Assembly (NCBI GenBank): GCA_934359255.1
Contig: CAKRLG010000009.1
Coordinates: 1 to 64,000 of the forward strand
Direction: 5' to 3'
DNA: 64,000 nt
Source: an uncultured Ruminococcus sp.
Lineage (GTDB): Bacteria; Bacillota; Clostridia; Lachnospirales; Lachnospiraceae
Part shown: one piece after another, positions 39,169 to 45,933 of the stretch
Position numbering within the stretch: the stretch's first letter is position 1
Layout of the letters: every line of letters begins with the position of its first letter
The notes under the pieces: generated by a model
Seen by the model: the letters and a program-made list of their open reading frames with translations, nothing else
Database searches by the model: none
What the model was told of the DNA's origin: nothing
Made by a program: the position numbers and the translations under genes

Positions 39169-40194
39169 TTACCATCCTTTTCCAAAGCCACAGTTTGGAT
39201 AAGTACAGACCGGACAGTTCAGACACAGACCGCCCTCTCCCAATGCTGCCAGTTCCTCTGCAGTAATCTCGTCATCTGCCAGCAGACGGGGCAGTGCCAG
39301 ATCGAAAATCGTCCGTTTTGCATACATCACACATCCGGGAAGTCCTACGATCGGGATCTTTTCCTGGTAATAAGACAGCAGGAACATGGCTCCCGGAAGT
39401 ACCGGTGCACCATAAGAAACCATCCTCGCCCCTGTATTTTTTATGGCCAGAGGTGTTCTGTCATCCGGATCCACACTCATACCACCGGTACAGAGTACCA
39501 GCTCAGCTCCCTGTTCAATTGCCTGCAGACAGCCTTTGGTGATTGCTTCATGATCATCATCAAATATTTCATGAAAGATCATTTCACAGTTATATTCTTT
39601 CAGCTTTTCAACCAGTACCGGAGTAAATTTGTCCTCGATTCTTCCATGGTATACTTCACTTCCTGTTGTCAGAATCGCCACTTTTTTCCCGTGCAGCGGT
39701 TTCAATGTCAGAATCGGACCATCCTGACAGACTGCTTTCGCCCGCTCCATTTTCTCTTTTTCTATAACCAGCGGAATAATCCTGGTTCCTGCAAGCTTAT
39801 CTCCTTCTTTGACGCAGGTATTGCCGTGGCGGGTTGCGATCATCATTTCTCCAAGCCCGTTGACTTTTTTCAGTTTTTCCCGGTCTACTTTCAACAGTCC
39901 GTCGCAGTCAGCGATCAGTTCAATTTTCCCTTCTTTGACCTCTGACGGATGCATATGATCATTTCTGCACATTGTATACAGAATCTGTGCCGCCTCATTT
40001 TCATGAAGCATATGCTCATCTTTTTCCCAGATATAAATATGTTCTTTTCCAACACTCAAAAGTACCGGGATATCCTCCTCGGTAATGATATGACCTTTCC
40101 GGAATACCGCATCTTTCGTCACCCCGGGAATAATCTGTGTGATATCATGACACAGAACCTGCCCGATGGCGTCTTCGGTTTTTATTAATTTCAT
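39169..40194 (-). CDS. molybdopterin-binding protein with C-terminal Cys cluster
   Basis: 341 residues. The N-terminal half (VLCHDITQIIPGVTKDAVFRKGHIITEEDI) is not the classical MoeA linker domain with its DGYA motif. Residues about 165-310 are a MoCF/MPT-binding domain (VAILTTGSEVYHGRIED, LCTGGMSVDPDDRTP, GLPGCVMY). The tail has Cys324-x2-Cys327-x2-Cys330-x4-Cys335, which could bind an iron-sulfur cluster or another metal. It likely handles molybdopterin or inserts molybdenum in place of, or next to, MoeA. AGAGGA precedes the ATG. It sits between yqeB and moaA in the operon. Confidence 0.85.
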   Translation of the reverse strand: MKLIKTEDAIGQVLCHDITQIIPGVTKDAVFRKGHIITEEDIPVLLSVGKEHIYIWEKDEHMLHENEAAQILYTMCRNDHMHPSEVKEGKIELIADCDGLLKVDREKLKKVNGLGEMMIATRHGNTCVKEGDKLAGTRIIPLVIEKEKMERAKAVCQDGPILTLKPLHGKKVAILTTGSEVYHGRIEDKFTPVLVEKLKEYNCEMIFHEIFDDDHEAITKGCLQAIEQGAELVLCTGGMSVDPDDRTPLAIKNTGARMVSYGAPVLPGAMFLLSYYQEKIPIVGLPGCVMYAKRTIFDLALPRLLADDEITAEELAALGEGGLCLNCPVCTYPNCGFGKGW

Positions 40195-40210
40195 GCCTGT
40201 TCTCCTCTAC

Positions 40211-41020
40211 CTACTCCACTGCTTCGCAGATCACTTCAAGCACGCTTCCTGCAATACAGCGGGCTTTGTCTGAAATTGTAAAACAGTTTGCCAGTTCTTC
40301 TTTCCTTGGATCAATATCTGCAATCTTAAATCCCTTTGTCACCGGATAATCATCGCGGATCAGACCTCGGAGAAGTCCGTCAATGGTTGCCGATACTTCT
40401 GTCGTTCCGTTTTCTCCCTCTATCACAGCCAGAACCTGCCCGGCTTCCACCATATCTCCGATTTTACTTCTGTTTTTCATTCTTCCTGCTGCCGGTGCAT
40501 GAATCACACGTTCCGCACCATATCCGCCGATGATTCCCGGAATCCCGGTGTTCGGATATGCACTTCCCTGGCGGATAATCCTTCCAAGATTATGCCCACG
40601 TTTCGTCTCGATCACCACATCCACATCTTCACCCGCGCAAAATCCGGGACCAAGGCCGATCGTAAGCGGTGCCATATCTTTTGTTGTTCCGAGATTTTTC
40701 TTTGCAAGGATCGCATCCACCACAACCTTCGGTTTCAGTAACCGGATACTTTCTCCCTTCGGATCCACCAGAACAGGAACTTTTCCTTTCTCCCAGACCT
40801 GACGCATCTGCTCCACGCTTTCGATCCGGACAGCCTCTACATTCTCCACACAGGTGCTTCCACTGTACACAGCTTCACTCAGTGCCACCTGTCTTCGGAT
40901 CGCTGCCGGGTGATCTGTTTCCAGAACCAGCAGATGAAATCCGCTTTTTTTCAGTCGATGAATCGTCCCGGTCGCCAGATCCCCCGCTCCCCGGACAATG
41001 ATCAGATCACTTTTTTTCAT
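40211..41020 (-). CDS. yqeB: selenium-dependent molybdenum hydroxylase maturation protein YqeB
   Basis: 269 residues of the EF2563/YqeB family, which by comparative genomics accompanies selenium-dependent molybdenum hydroxylases. An N-terminal Rossmann motif (IIVRGAGDLATGTIHRLKKSG) is followed by VPVLVDPKGESIRLLKP, GLGPGFCAGEDVDVVIETKRGHN-like and a biotinyl/lipoyl-like hairpin near 175-225 (APAAGRM, GDMVEAGQVLAVIEG). The biochemical step is not known. AAAGG precedes the ATG by 8 bases. It is the first gene of the operon and sits directly behind the inverted-repeat operator. Confidence 0.92.
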   Translation of the reverse strand: MKKSDLIIVRGAGDLATGTIHRLKKSGFHLLVLETDHPAAIRRQVALSEAVYSGSTCVENVEAVRIESVEQMRQVWEKGKVPVLVDPKGESIRLLKPKVVVDAILAKKNLGTTKDMAPLTIGLGPGFCAGEDVDVVIETKRGHNLGRIIRQGSAYPNTGIPGIIGGYGAERVIHAPAAGRMKNRSKIGDMVEAGQVLAVIEGENGTTEVSATIDGLLRGLIRDDYPVTKGFKIADIDPRKEELANCFTISDKARCIAGSVLEVICEAVE

Positions 41021-41039
41021 CGGTAATTCCTTTCTTTTT

Positions 41040-41063
41040 CGTTATTCTCATTTGAGAATAACG
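41040..41063. promoter_or_regulatory. ModE-like operator, near-perfect inverted repeat
   Basis: CGTTATTCTCA and TGAGAATAACG (11-base arms) flank TT. The CGTTAT...ATAACG ends match the known ModE operator pattern, although the inner bases differ from the E. coli TATA-rich consensus. It lies about 15 bases downstream of the -10 of the yqeB promoter, a repressing position. A ModE-like gene ends about 150 bases away. Confidence 0.7.
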
Positions 41064-41077
41064 CTTGCATAAATATA

Positions 41078-41106
41078 ACTTTACAATACTTGAGTTTATT
41101 TGTCAA
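41078..41106 (-). promoter_or_regulatory. promoter of the yqeB-to-modC molybdenum operon
   Basis: Reverse-strand -35 TTGACA (41106-41101), 17-bp spacer, -10 TAAAGT (41083-41078). Confidence 0.7.
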
Positions 41107-41138
41107 TTCTGTACGCTTTTTTCGACTTTCTTTTTCCC

Positions 41139-41194
41139 ATATGAGTTATCGTGCACTTCGTTCCCGGTAACACGTTTCCCATAGTAACCCATAT
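41139..41194. repeat. intergenic palindrome with CGTTCCCGGTAACACG
   Basis: ATATGAGTTA and TAACCCATAT form outer arms with one G-T pair, and CGTG/CACG inner arms enclose the shared CGTTCCCGGTAACACG. It lies between the ModE-like gene and the yqeB promoter. Confidence 0.5.
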
Positions 41195-41217
41195 ATATTC
41201 CGGAGCGTACTCTCTGT

Positions 41218-41562
41218 CTATGCTTCAAACCATCTCATAAAAGATTCTCCGGCACTCTGATTCAGTTCCGCCATAAACATTTCATATCGATGCAGAAAAT
41301 CCTTTCCTTTCTCGGTAAGCATGGTCCGGCCGCCTCTGCTTCCGCCCCGGGTTCCTTCCATCAGAGGGAACCCCAGATCTTCTTCCGCATGCTTCATAAT
41401 ACGCCATCCCTTGGAATACGCCATTCCCATACACCGACAGGCTTCGGAGAGCGATCCGGTCTCTTCCACATGGTGCATCAACTCTGCCACGCCCGGACCA
41501 AAAGCTCCTTCTTTTCGAAACACCCGCACTTTCATATGATAATGCAGCTTATTTTCTTCCAT
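41218..41562 (-). CDS. ModE-like winged-helix DNA-binding protein without molybdate domain
   Basis: 114 residues. A LysR/ModE-type winged helix: KVRVFRKEGAFGPGVAELMHHVEETGSLSEACRCMGMAYSKGW then GFPLMEGTRGG-type wing. This is the N-terminal domain of ModE, but the two C-terminal molbindin (TOBE) repeats are absent, so molybdate sensing would need another partner or ligand. ATG at 41562 has AGGAG 5 bases upstream; the longer frame to 41643 runs through a palindromic repeat and is not real. It is probably the last gene of the yedF transcript and the likely binder of the inverted repeat at 41040-41063. Confidence 0.85.
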   Translation of the reverse strand: MEENKLHYHMKVRVFRKEGAFGPGVAELMHHVEETGSLSEACRCMGMAYSKGWRIMKHAEEDLGFPLMEGTRGGSRGGRTMLTEKGKDFLHRYEMFMAELNQSAGESFMRWFEA

Positions 41563-41615
41563 TTTTCTCCTTTTCCGCCATACATTCCTGTAGTTTCCTG
41601 AATTGTTAAGTTTAT

Positions 41616-41668
41616 GGCAGCTGTTCAATAGTCCCTGTTCCACAAGGTGAAGGAACTGAACAGCTGCC
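41616..41668. repeat. palindrome between the DUF3343 and ModE-like genes
   Basis: GGCAGCTGTTCA and TGAACAGCTGCC are perfect 12-base arms. The inner GGTGAAGGAACTGAACAG resembles the GTGAAGGTACTGAACAG of the element at 55772-55928. It could weaken read-through into the ModE-like gene. Confidence 0.6.
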
Positions 41669-41680
41669 GTTCAGGTTTTT

Positions 41681-41917
41681 CTACAATTCCAGTATATATT
41701 CCGCTTCCCAGCGATAGCCTGCTTTCTTGAGCGCCGTGAGAACCTCATCTCTCGCCTCCGGTGCTGTCTTCCAGGAAAGACCACAACCTGCCGTAATCTC
41801 CCTTGGAATCGGAATCAGACGTCCCGGTAAGTTTTGCTCCATACAAAATTTTTCTGCCGCCATCGCCTGCGTTGTGCTCTCGAAAGTCAGGATCCATGTT
41901 TTCTTTTTGATTCTCAT
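41681..41917 (-). CDS. DUF3343 protein, putative selenium/sulfur carrier
   Basis: 78 residues. The DUF3343 pattern is clear: FESTTQAMAAEKFCMEQNLPGRLIPIPREITAGCGLSWKT. The two conserved cysteines (in KFCME and TAGCGLSWK) suggest a thiol-based carrier, and the family has been proposed to carry sulfur or selenium. Its position between an EF2568-type cysteine desulfurase and the molybdenum operon, with yedF and selD near, supports selenium. The biochemistry is unproven. No membrane segment. Confidence 0.85.
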   Translation of the reverse strand: MRIKKKTWILTFESTTQAMAAEKFCMEQNLPGRLIPIPREITAGCGLSWKTAPEARDEVLTALKKAGYRWEAEYILEL

Positions 41918-41971
41918 TTTTTATTCAGCCGTCCTGTTTTTTGTTATCCTCTTTTCGCATAGATGTAACCT

Positions 41972-43111
41972 TTACAGCAATTTAGCCAGCTCCCACAAAG
42001 CATCCGCCGTCTGATCCATCTCATCTTCCGTATTCCTATGCGACACAGAGATTCGCACCGCCCCCTGTTCTGTTGTTCCCAGAGTCTGGTGCATCAGCGG
42101 CGCGCAATGTGCTCCTGCCCGAACCGCTATTCCATGTTCTTCGTACAGCCAGTCCGCCACATACGCAGAATCTTCCTCTCCCATATTAAAAGAAAGAATC
42201 CCCACGCGTCGGTTTCCATCCAGATCTCCATAAAAACGAATCTCCGGAATCACCCGAATCTGTTCTTCCAGTCGCCTTAACAGCTGTCGCTCTCGCTGTA
42301 AAATCTCCTCTGTTCCCTTTTTCTTCAGATAATCCAGTGCGCCACCAAGTCCGGCAATTCCATGGACATTCAAAGTTCCAGCTTCCAGATGCTCCGGCAT
42401 CGCCTTCGGATGTTCCCGGTCAAAACTGTGGATACCGCTTCCGCCAACCTTCAACGGGCGAATCGCCACACCCGGACGCACATAAATTCCACCGGTTCCC
42501 TGTGGACCCAGTAACCCTTTGTGTCCGGTAAAGCAAAAGACATCGATTCCCTGTTTCTGCACATCCACCGGCAAAATTCCGGCCGTCTGCGATCCGTCCA
42601 CCACCAAAAGCAGATTTCTGCACTCTGCAACCTCCCGGATTTTTTCCAGATCCGTAATATTTCCGGTGAGATTGGACGCATGCGTAACTATGATTCCTTT
42701 CGTATTTTCCTTCACAAGATCCGGAAGTTTTTCATACTCCAACACACCATTCCTGTCCGCCGAAAGGAAGCTGACTTCCACGCCTTCTTCCTGCAGCCGG
42801 TAAAGCGGTCGGAGCACCGAATTATGTTCGCAGACTGTGGTTATCACATGATCTCCTTTATGAAACAGTCCGAAAATCGCGGTATTCAGTGCTTCTGTAG
42901 CGTTCGAGGTAAATGCAATCTGCGCACCATTCTCTGCATGAAAAAGTTCTGCCAACTGCTCTCTTACCCGATAAACACACCGTCCCGCCTGCAGCGTGGC
43001 CGCATGTGCTCCCCGTCCCGGATTCCCCATGGTATGAAAGGCACGAATCATAGCTTCTTCCACCTCTTTCGGCTTTTGCAGCGATGTTGCTGCGTTATCC
43101 AGATAAATCAT
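41972..43111 (-). CDS. cysteine desulfurase-like aminotransferase, EF2568 type
   Basis: 379 residues, class V PLP enzyme. The PLP lysine is Lys198 (FTGHKGLLGPQGTG), the active-site cysteine is Cys336 (RAGAHCAPLMHQTLGT), and the N terminus MIYLDNAATSLQKP is typical. The family is a group of cysteine desulfurases tied by gene context to selenium-dependent molybdenum hydroxylases, so it may supply selenium from selenocysteine or sulfur from cysteine. Its ATG overlaps the yedF stop as ATGA and it has no good binding site of its own, so translation is probably coupled to yedF. Confidence 0.9.
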   Translation of the reverse strand: MIYLDNAATSLQKPKEVEEAMIRAFHTMGNPGRGAHAATLQAGRCVYRVREQLAELFHAENGAQIAFTSNATEALNTAIFGLFHKGDHVITTVCEHNSVLRPLYRLQEEGVEVSFLSADRNGVLEYEKLPDLVKENTKGIIVTHASNLTGNITDLEKIREVAECRNLLLVVDGSQTAGILPVDVQKQGIDVFCFTGHKGLLGPQGTGGIYVRPGVAIRPLKVGGSGIHSFDREHPKAMPEHLEAGTLNVHGIAGLGGALDYLKKKGTEEILQRERQLLRRLEEQIRVIPEIRFYGDLDGNRRVGILSFNMGEEDSAYVADWLYEEHGIAVRAGAHCAPLMHQTLGTTEQGAVRISVSHRNTEDEMDQTADALWELAKLL

Positions 43112-43728
43112 GGCTGGATGATCAGGTCGGCTTTTGTCATCCGCTCTGCGATATCATACATATTGGTAACTTCTCCCACCTGTAATTTTTCGGATATCCC
43201 ATAAAAATTCAGACAGGTACCACAGGTACGAATCTCCACGCCCTGCTCTGCCAGCATTTTCAGATCTTCCAGAGACTGAGAACCCTCACAGGTCAGGAAC
43301 GCTCCCCCATTATAAAAGAGCATCTGATCCGGCAGCTCGTCCTGCTGTGTCAGTGCATAGATAAATCCCTTTAACAGCGTAGCACCCAGTTCGTCATTTC
43401 CCTCACCCATCGTTTTCGAAGAAATCACCACCAGCCGATTCTTCTTCGCCGGTGCACACGCTACATAATTTGCTTCTTCCACTGATGCCTCCTGCGTTGC
43501 TTCTGCCTCGCCAACCGTCAGCGTCACCTGGTATTCCTGTTCTTTCACTTTCCGTGAAATACAGCCATAGCCTTTCTGGTTCGCCATCTTGGTCAGGTTC
43601 TGCACAGCGATCTCATTATCCACCAGCACCTCCACCGTTCCGGCTCCCTGCAGTTCTTTGATGGCTTCCTTTGCTTTTACTAACGGAATCGGGCAGATGT
43701 CTCCGAGTGCATTTACTGTTTTTTTCAT
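43108..43728 (-). CDS. yedF: sulfurtransferase-like selenium metabolism protein YedF
   Basis: About 206 residues in two domains. Residues 1-75 are a TusA/SirA-like fold with the ALGDICPIPLVKAKEAI motif (Cys12). Residues about 95-205 are a DsrE-like domain with RTCGTCLNFYGI near the C terminus. This two-domain form is the YedF group that co-occurs with selD, and it may carry selenium as a selenopersulfide. ATG at 43728 has AGGAGG 8 bases upstream. It is the first gene of the yedF-desulfurase-DUF3343-ModE-like set. Confidence 0.92.
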   Translation of the reverse strand: MKKTVNALGDICPIPLVKAKEAIKELQGAGTVEVLVDNEIAVQNLTKMANQKGYGCISRKVKEQEYQVTLTVGEAEATQEASVEEANYVACAPAKKNRLVVISSKTMGEGNDELGATLLKGFIYALTQQDELPDQMLFYNGGAFLTCEGSQSLEDLKMLAEQGVEIRTCGTCLNFYGISEKLQVGEVTNMYDIAERMTKADLIIQP

Positions 43729-43787
43729 TTTAGATTCCTCCTGTGTATTTTTCATATTGATGTTAGATACTATAAGCTATCTATTAA

Positions 43788-43814
43788 TTTATAACGGACG
43801 GGTGTCCTTGTCAA
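43788..43814 (-). promoter_or_regulatory. yedF operon promoter
   Basis: Reverse-strand TTGACA (43814-43809), with TATAAA at 15-bp spacing (43793-43788) or TAAATT at 17-bp spacing. No copy of the ModE-like operator is present here. Confidence 0.5.
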
Positions 43815-43923
43815 TGATCTCCCAATGTCCATGTACTCCACGACCGGCAAATGAAATGCTGTCCAATAAGCTGTTCGTAGTAACATGAGCATATTGTGTG
43901 GTTTGAATCCTCTATGTTTTCAG

Positions 43924-44221
43924 TCACTTAATTATATATTTCGTTCCTCTTCCTTTCCCTTCAACTGCAACCACACCTTTTTCTCCCATGGCTTTCAGTA
44001 ACTGTGTTGTTTTTTGATTTACCAAATGGAACATATAGTGCAATTTCACTTATTGGTTTCAACATCGTCTTACTTAAGAATTTGTAAATTACTTTTTCGT
44101 CTTCGGTCAAATTAACATTCGTTTCAAATATCGGTAACACAATTTTTATTGCATTTTCTGACACTTCAAAATCTGGTTTTCGCAGACTTTCTGCATCATG
44201 TAGAAATACGCAAAAAATCAA
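43924..44221 (-). pseudogene. C-terminal remnant of an ATP-binding/AlbA_2-type putative regulator, frameshifted
   Basis: The readable frame gives NAIKIVLPIFETNVNLTEDE, then PISEIALYVPFGKSK, then nonsense. Shifting frame after GKSK restores a sensible end (TTQLLKAMGEKGVVAVEGKG... ending near 43924), which is the usual winged-helix end of the AlbA_2/HATPase_c_4 group of putative DNA-binding proteins. Only the last 95 or so of several hundred residues remain and the N-terminal domains are missing. So the remnant is truncated and frameshifted. It lies downstream of a relBE pair. Confidence 0.7.
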
Positions 44222-44247
44222 TCATAAACATTTACGATTGATTTTTT
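44212..44247. terminator. bidirectional terminator downstream of relE
   Basis: AAAAAATCAATC and GATTGATTTTTT pair with one mismatch next to the loop. It is T-rich on both sides and lies 3' of the toxin gene. Confidence 0.6.
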
Positions 44248-44373
44248 AATTTATTTTGAGTGTATTATTCTTTTTTTCAATTAAATTGTGACCACTATTC
44301 TGCTATTACGCCGCATCAATTATCATAGAATATCTGAATTCACAGAAGAAAATTCACACCGTTATTCAAATAT

Positions 44374-44688
44374 TTAATTCATTTTATTTTCATAATCTTG
44401 CAATTCATGAAAAATATTATCCACATAAACTATATCGTTTTCAATACGATATAGCATAAAATATCGATGAGATAAGAAATTAATTCTACGGTATCCCAGC
44501 TTTCTCAGTTTAGGATTATCACAAAGTTTCAGGCTCCCGGCAACATTTGACAGACTCGTTTTCGTTGCTTCAAAATCATTTAATAAATTTCTCGCAGCCT
44601 GCTCACTTTTCTTTTCAAACAAAAGATATGTGATGAATCTATCAAGATCCGCCTCTGCATCCCTCATCAAAACGATCTTATAATCCAT
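44374..44688 (-). CDS. RelE/ParE family toxin
   Basis: 104 residues. The ParE/RelE fold pattern: MDYKIVLMRDAEADLDRFITYL, then helices rich in Lys and Glu, then YRRINFLSHRYFMLYRIENDIVYVDNIFHELQDYE. The C-terminal Tyr/Phe-rich strand is typical. These toxins cut ribosome-bound mRNA (RelE) or poison gyrase (ParE); which applies cannot be read here. It overlaps the antitoxin by 11 bases and has its own GAGG site. Confidence 0.85.
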   Translation of the reverse strand: MDYKIVLMRDAEADLDRFITYLLFEKKSEQAARNLLNDFEATKTSLSNVAGSLKLCDNPKLRKLGYRRINFLSHRYFMLYRIENDIVYVDNIFHELQDYENKMN

Positions 44689-44965
44689 ATTTCGTCCTCA
44701 TATCAGAAATCACAAAATCTGCATCCCTGAACCTTCCCTGTTCTCTGGACTTTTCCAATTTTGCAAGCATTTCTTTCTCCGTCATCGGTGCATATGGATT
44801 TGATTCTGTCTGTCTTTTTATTTCAAAGGGAAAACCATTTGTAGCAACAGCCTGTGTTAAAAACATTCTGATTGCCGTTGTTGTATCTGTACCCAAATCC
44901 TTAAATAGTGCATCTGATTTTCTCTTCAGTTCGTCTTCTACTCTAACCTGAATTGTACTAGCCAT
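44678..44965 (-). CDS. RelB/DinJ family antitoxin
   Basis: 95 residues. A ribbon-helix-helix N terminus (MASTIQVRVEDELKRKSDALF, then GTDTTTAIRMFLTQAVATNGFPF) and a disordered acidic/basic C terminus that would wrap the toxin. ATG at 44965 has GAGGT about 7 bases upstream. It is first in the two-gene operon and overlaps the toxin, as is normal. TTGAAA/TATAAT precedes it, and the complex would autoregulate this promoter. Confidence 0.88.
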   Translation of the reverse strand: MASTIQVRVEDELKRKSDALFKDLGTDTTTAIRMFLTQAVATNGFPFEIKRQTESNPYAPMTEKEMLAKLEKSREQGRFRDADFVISDMRTKYGL

Positions 44966-44996
44966 GTTCAGCACCTCACTTCCATCTGTTTCCCTT

Positions 44997-45025
44997 ATTA
45001 TAATGCTAAATCATTTCTATTTCAA
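44997..45025 (-). promoter_or_regulatory. toxin-antitoxin operon promoter
   Basis: Reverse-strand -35 TTGAAA (45025-45020), 17-bp spacer, -10 TATAAT (45002-44997). The upstream TTTTTGCAAAAACAATGCAAATA holds TTTGCAAA-like inverted repeats. Confidence 0.7.
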
Positions 45026-45151
45026 TGTATTTGCATTGTTTTTGCAAAAGTACACCGTATTTTTCAACATAAAATACTGATTTTACTGCATTTCCATAGT
45101 CCTACAATGATACACGAAATATACCGTTATCATAAATCCTAACTTTTTCTC

Positions 45152-45616
45152 TCATCCCAACAAATTTCTTCTATCCGGTCTCACATCCTCATCATCCCGG
45201 AAGAAAAATTCACTGTAATCATCTGTATCAAAAACTTCCATCAGTTCTCTCATATTCCAGATCAAATTCGCCTGCGGTACCTCTTTTCGGTCGAGCCAAA
45301 AGACTCTTCCTTCTTCGGATGATTTTAATTCGCCTTCAAACTCGTTCGTCTTATACAGGAGAACAAGATATCTCGTGCCATCTTTCTCGATCCAGTCTTT
45401 TACACCGCACAGTTTCGGATTTCTTATGGTCAAACCGGTCTCTTCCTTGATTTCACGGATTACGGAATCCCGGAGAGATTCATCTTTCTCCACATGTCCA
45501 CCCGGGAAAATCAGACCGCCCGGGTAGGATGTGCCGCGCTTTTCTTCCACCAGGATGCGTGTTTCATCGCAGACGAGACACATGTTTGTTAATTCTATTT
45601 GTGATTTACGTTCCAA
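45152..45616 (-). CDS. NUDIX hydrolase, 8-oxo-dGTP diphosphatase-like
   Basis: 154 residues. The Nudix box is complete (GGHVEKDESLRDSVIREIKEETGL-type pattern at about 38-60). The N terminus ELTNMCLVCDETRILVEEKR resembles MutT-like or YtkD-like housekeeping members. The substrate is unknown. The start is TTG with AGGAGG 8 bases upstream. It is monocistronic, between the relBE pair and a MITE-like repeat. Confidence 0.87.
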   Translation of the reverse strand: MERKSQIELTNMCLVCDETRILVEEKRGTSYPGGLIFPGGHVEKDESLRDSVIREIKEETGLTIRNPKLCGVKDWIEKDGTRYLVLLYKTNEFEGELKSSEEGRVFWLDRKEVPQANLIWNMRELMEVFDTDDYSEFFFRDDEDVRPDRRNLLG

Positions 45617-45757
45617 GTTTTTATCCTCCTATGTCGAAACATGCAGCCTTTATTATAGCAAAAGAATACCTGTTCCGACGTAGCTTTTTAAGTAAAATCT
45701 CACACCCGCCACAAGGAATCGCAGATCCACAGACCGCTAAGCCCTGCACTGTAGCTT

Positions 45758-45923
45758 CTAGAGCGTGTTTGAAAAAGGCTTTTCGTAAGCTGCGAGTCCC
45801 AGTTTGTGGGAGATTTTATCCGAATGAGGGCGGCGTAGCGGGCTACGGCAACCGAATGAGGGTAAAATATACCGCAAAGTGGGACTCGCAGATTGCGGAA
45901 ATGATTTTTCAGACACGCTCTAG
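45758..45923. mobile_element. MITE-like palindromic element with 19-bp terminal inverted repeats
   Basis: CTAGAGCGTGTTTGAAAAA and TTTTTCAGACACGCTCTAG are ends that match in 18 of 19 positions. Inside, GCGAGTCCCA/TGGGACTCGC pair again, and a direct repeat CCGAATGAGGG (45830-45840 and 45852-45862) flanks a GCGTAGC/GCTACG hairpin. It encodes no protein. No clear target duplication is visible. It lies between the NUDIX gene and the selD stop. The rest of 45617-45757 shows nothing I can name. Confidence 0.75.
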
Positions 45924-45933
45924 TGTCATGTCT

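Noticed and set aside
41020..41217. A molybdenum cofactor riboswitch upstream of yqeB
   Set aside because: The leader after the -10 is only about 55 bases and holds a simple DNA-type inverted repeat, too short for the known Moco RNA motif.
41563..41643. A 27-residue N-terminal extension of the ModE-like protein
   Set aside because: It would be coded by the palindromic repeat at 41616-41668, and a good ribosome binding site sits just before the later ATG.
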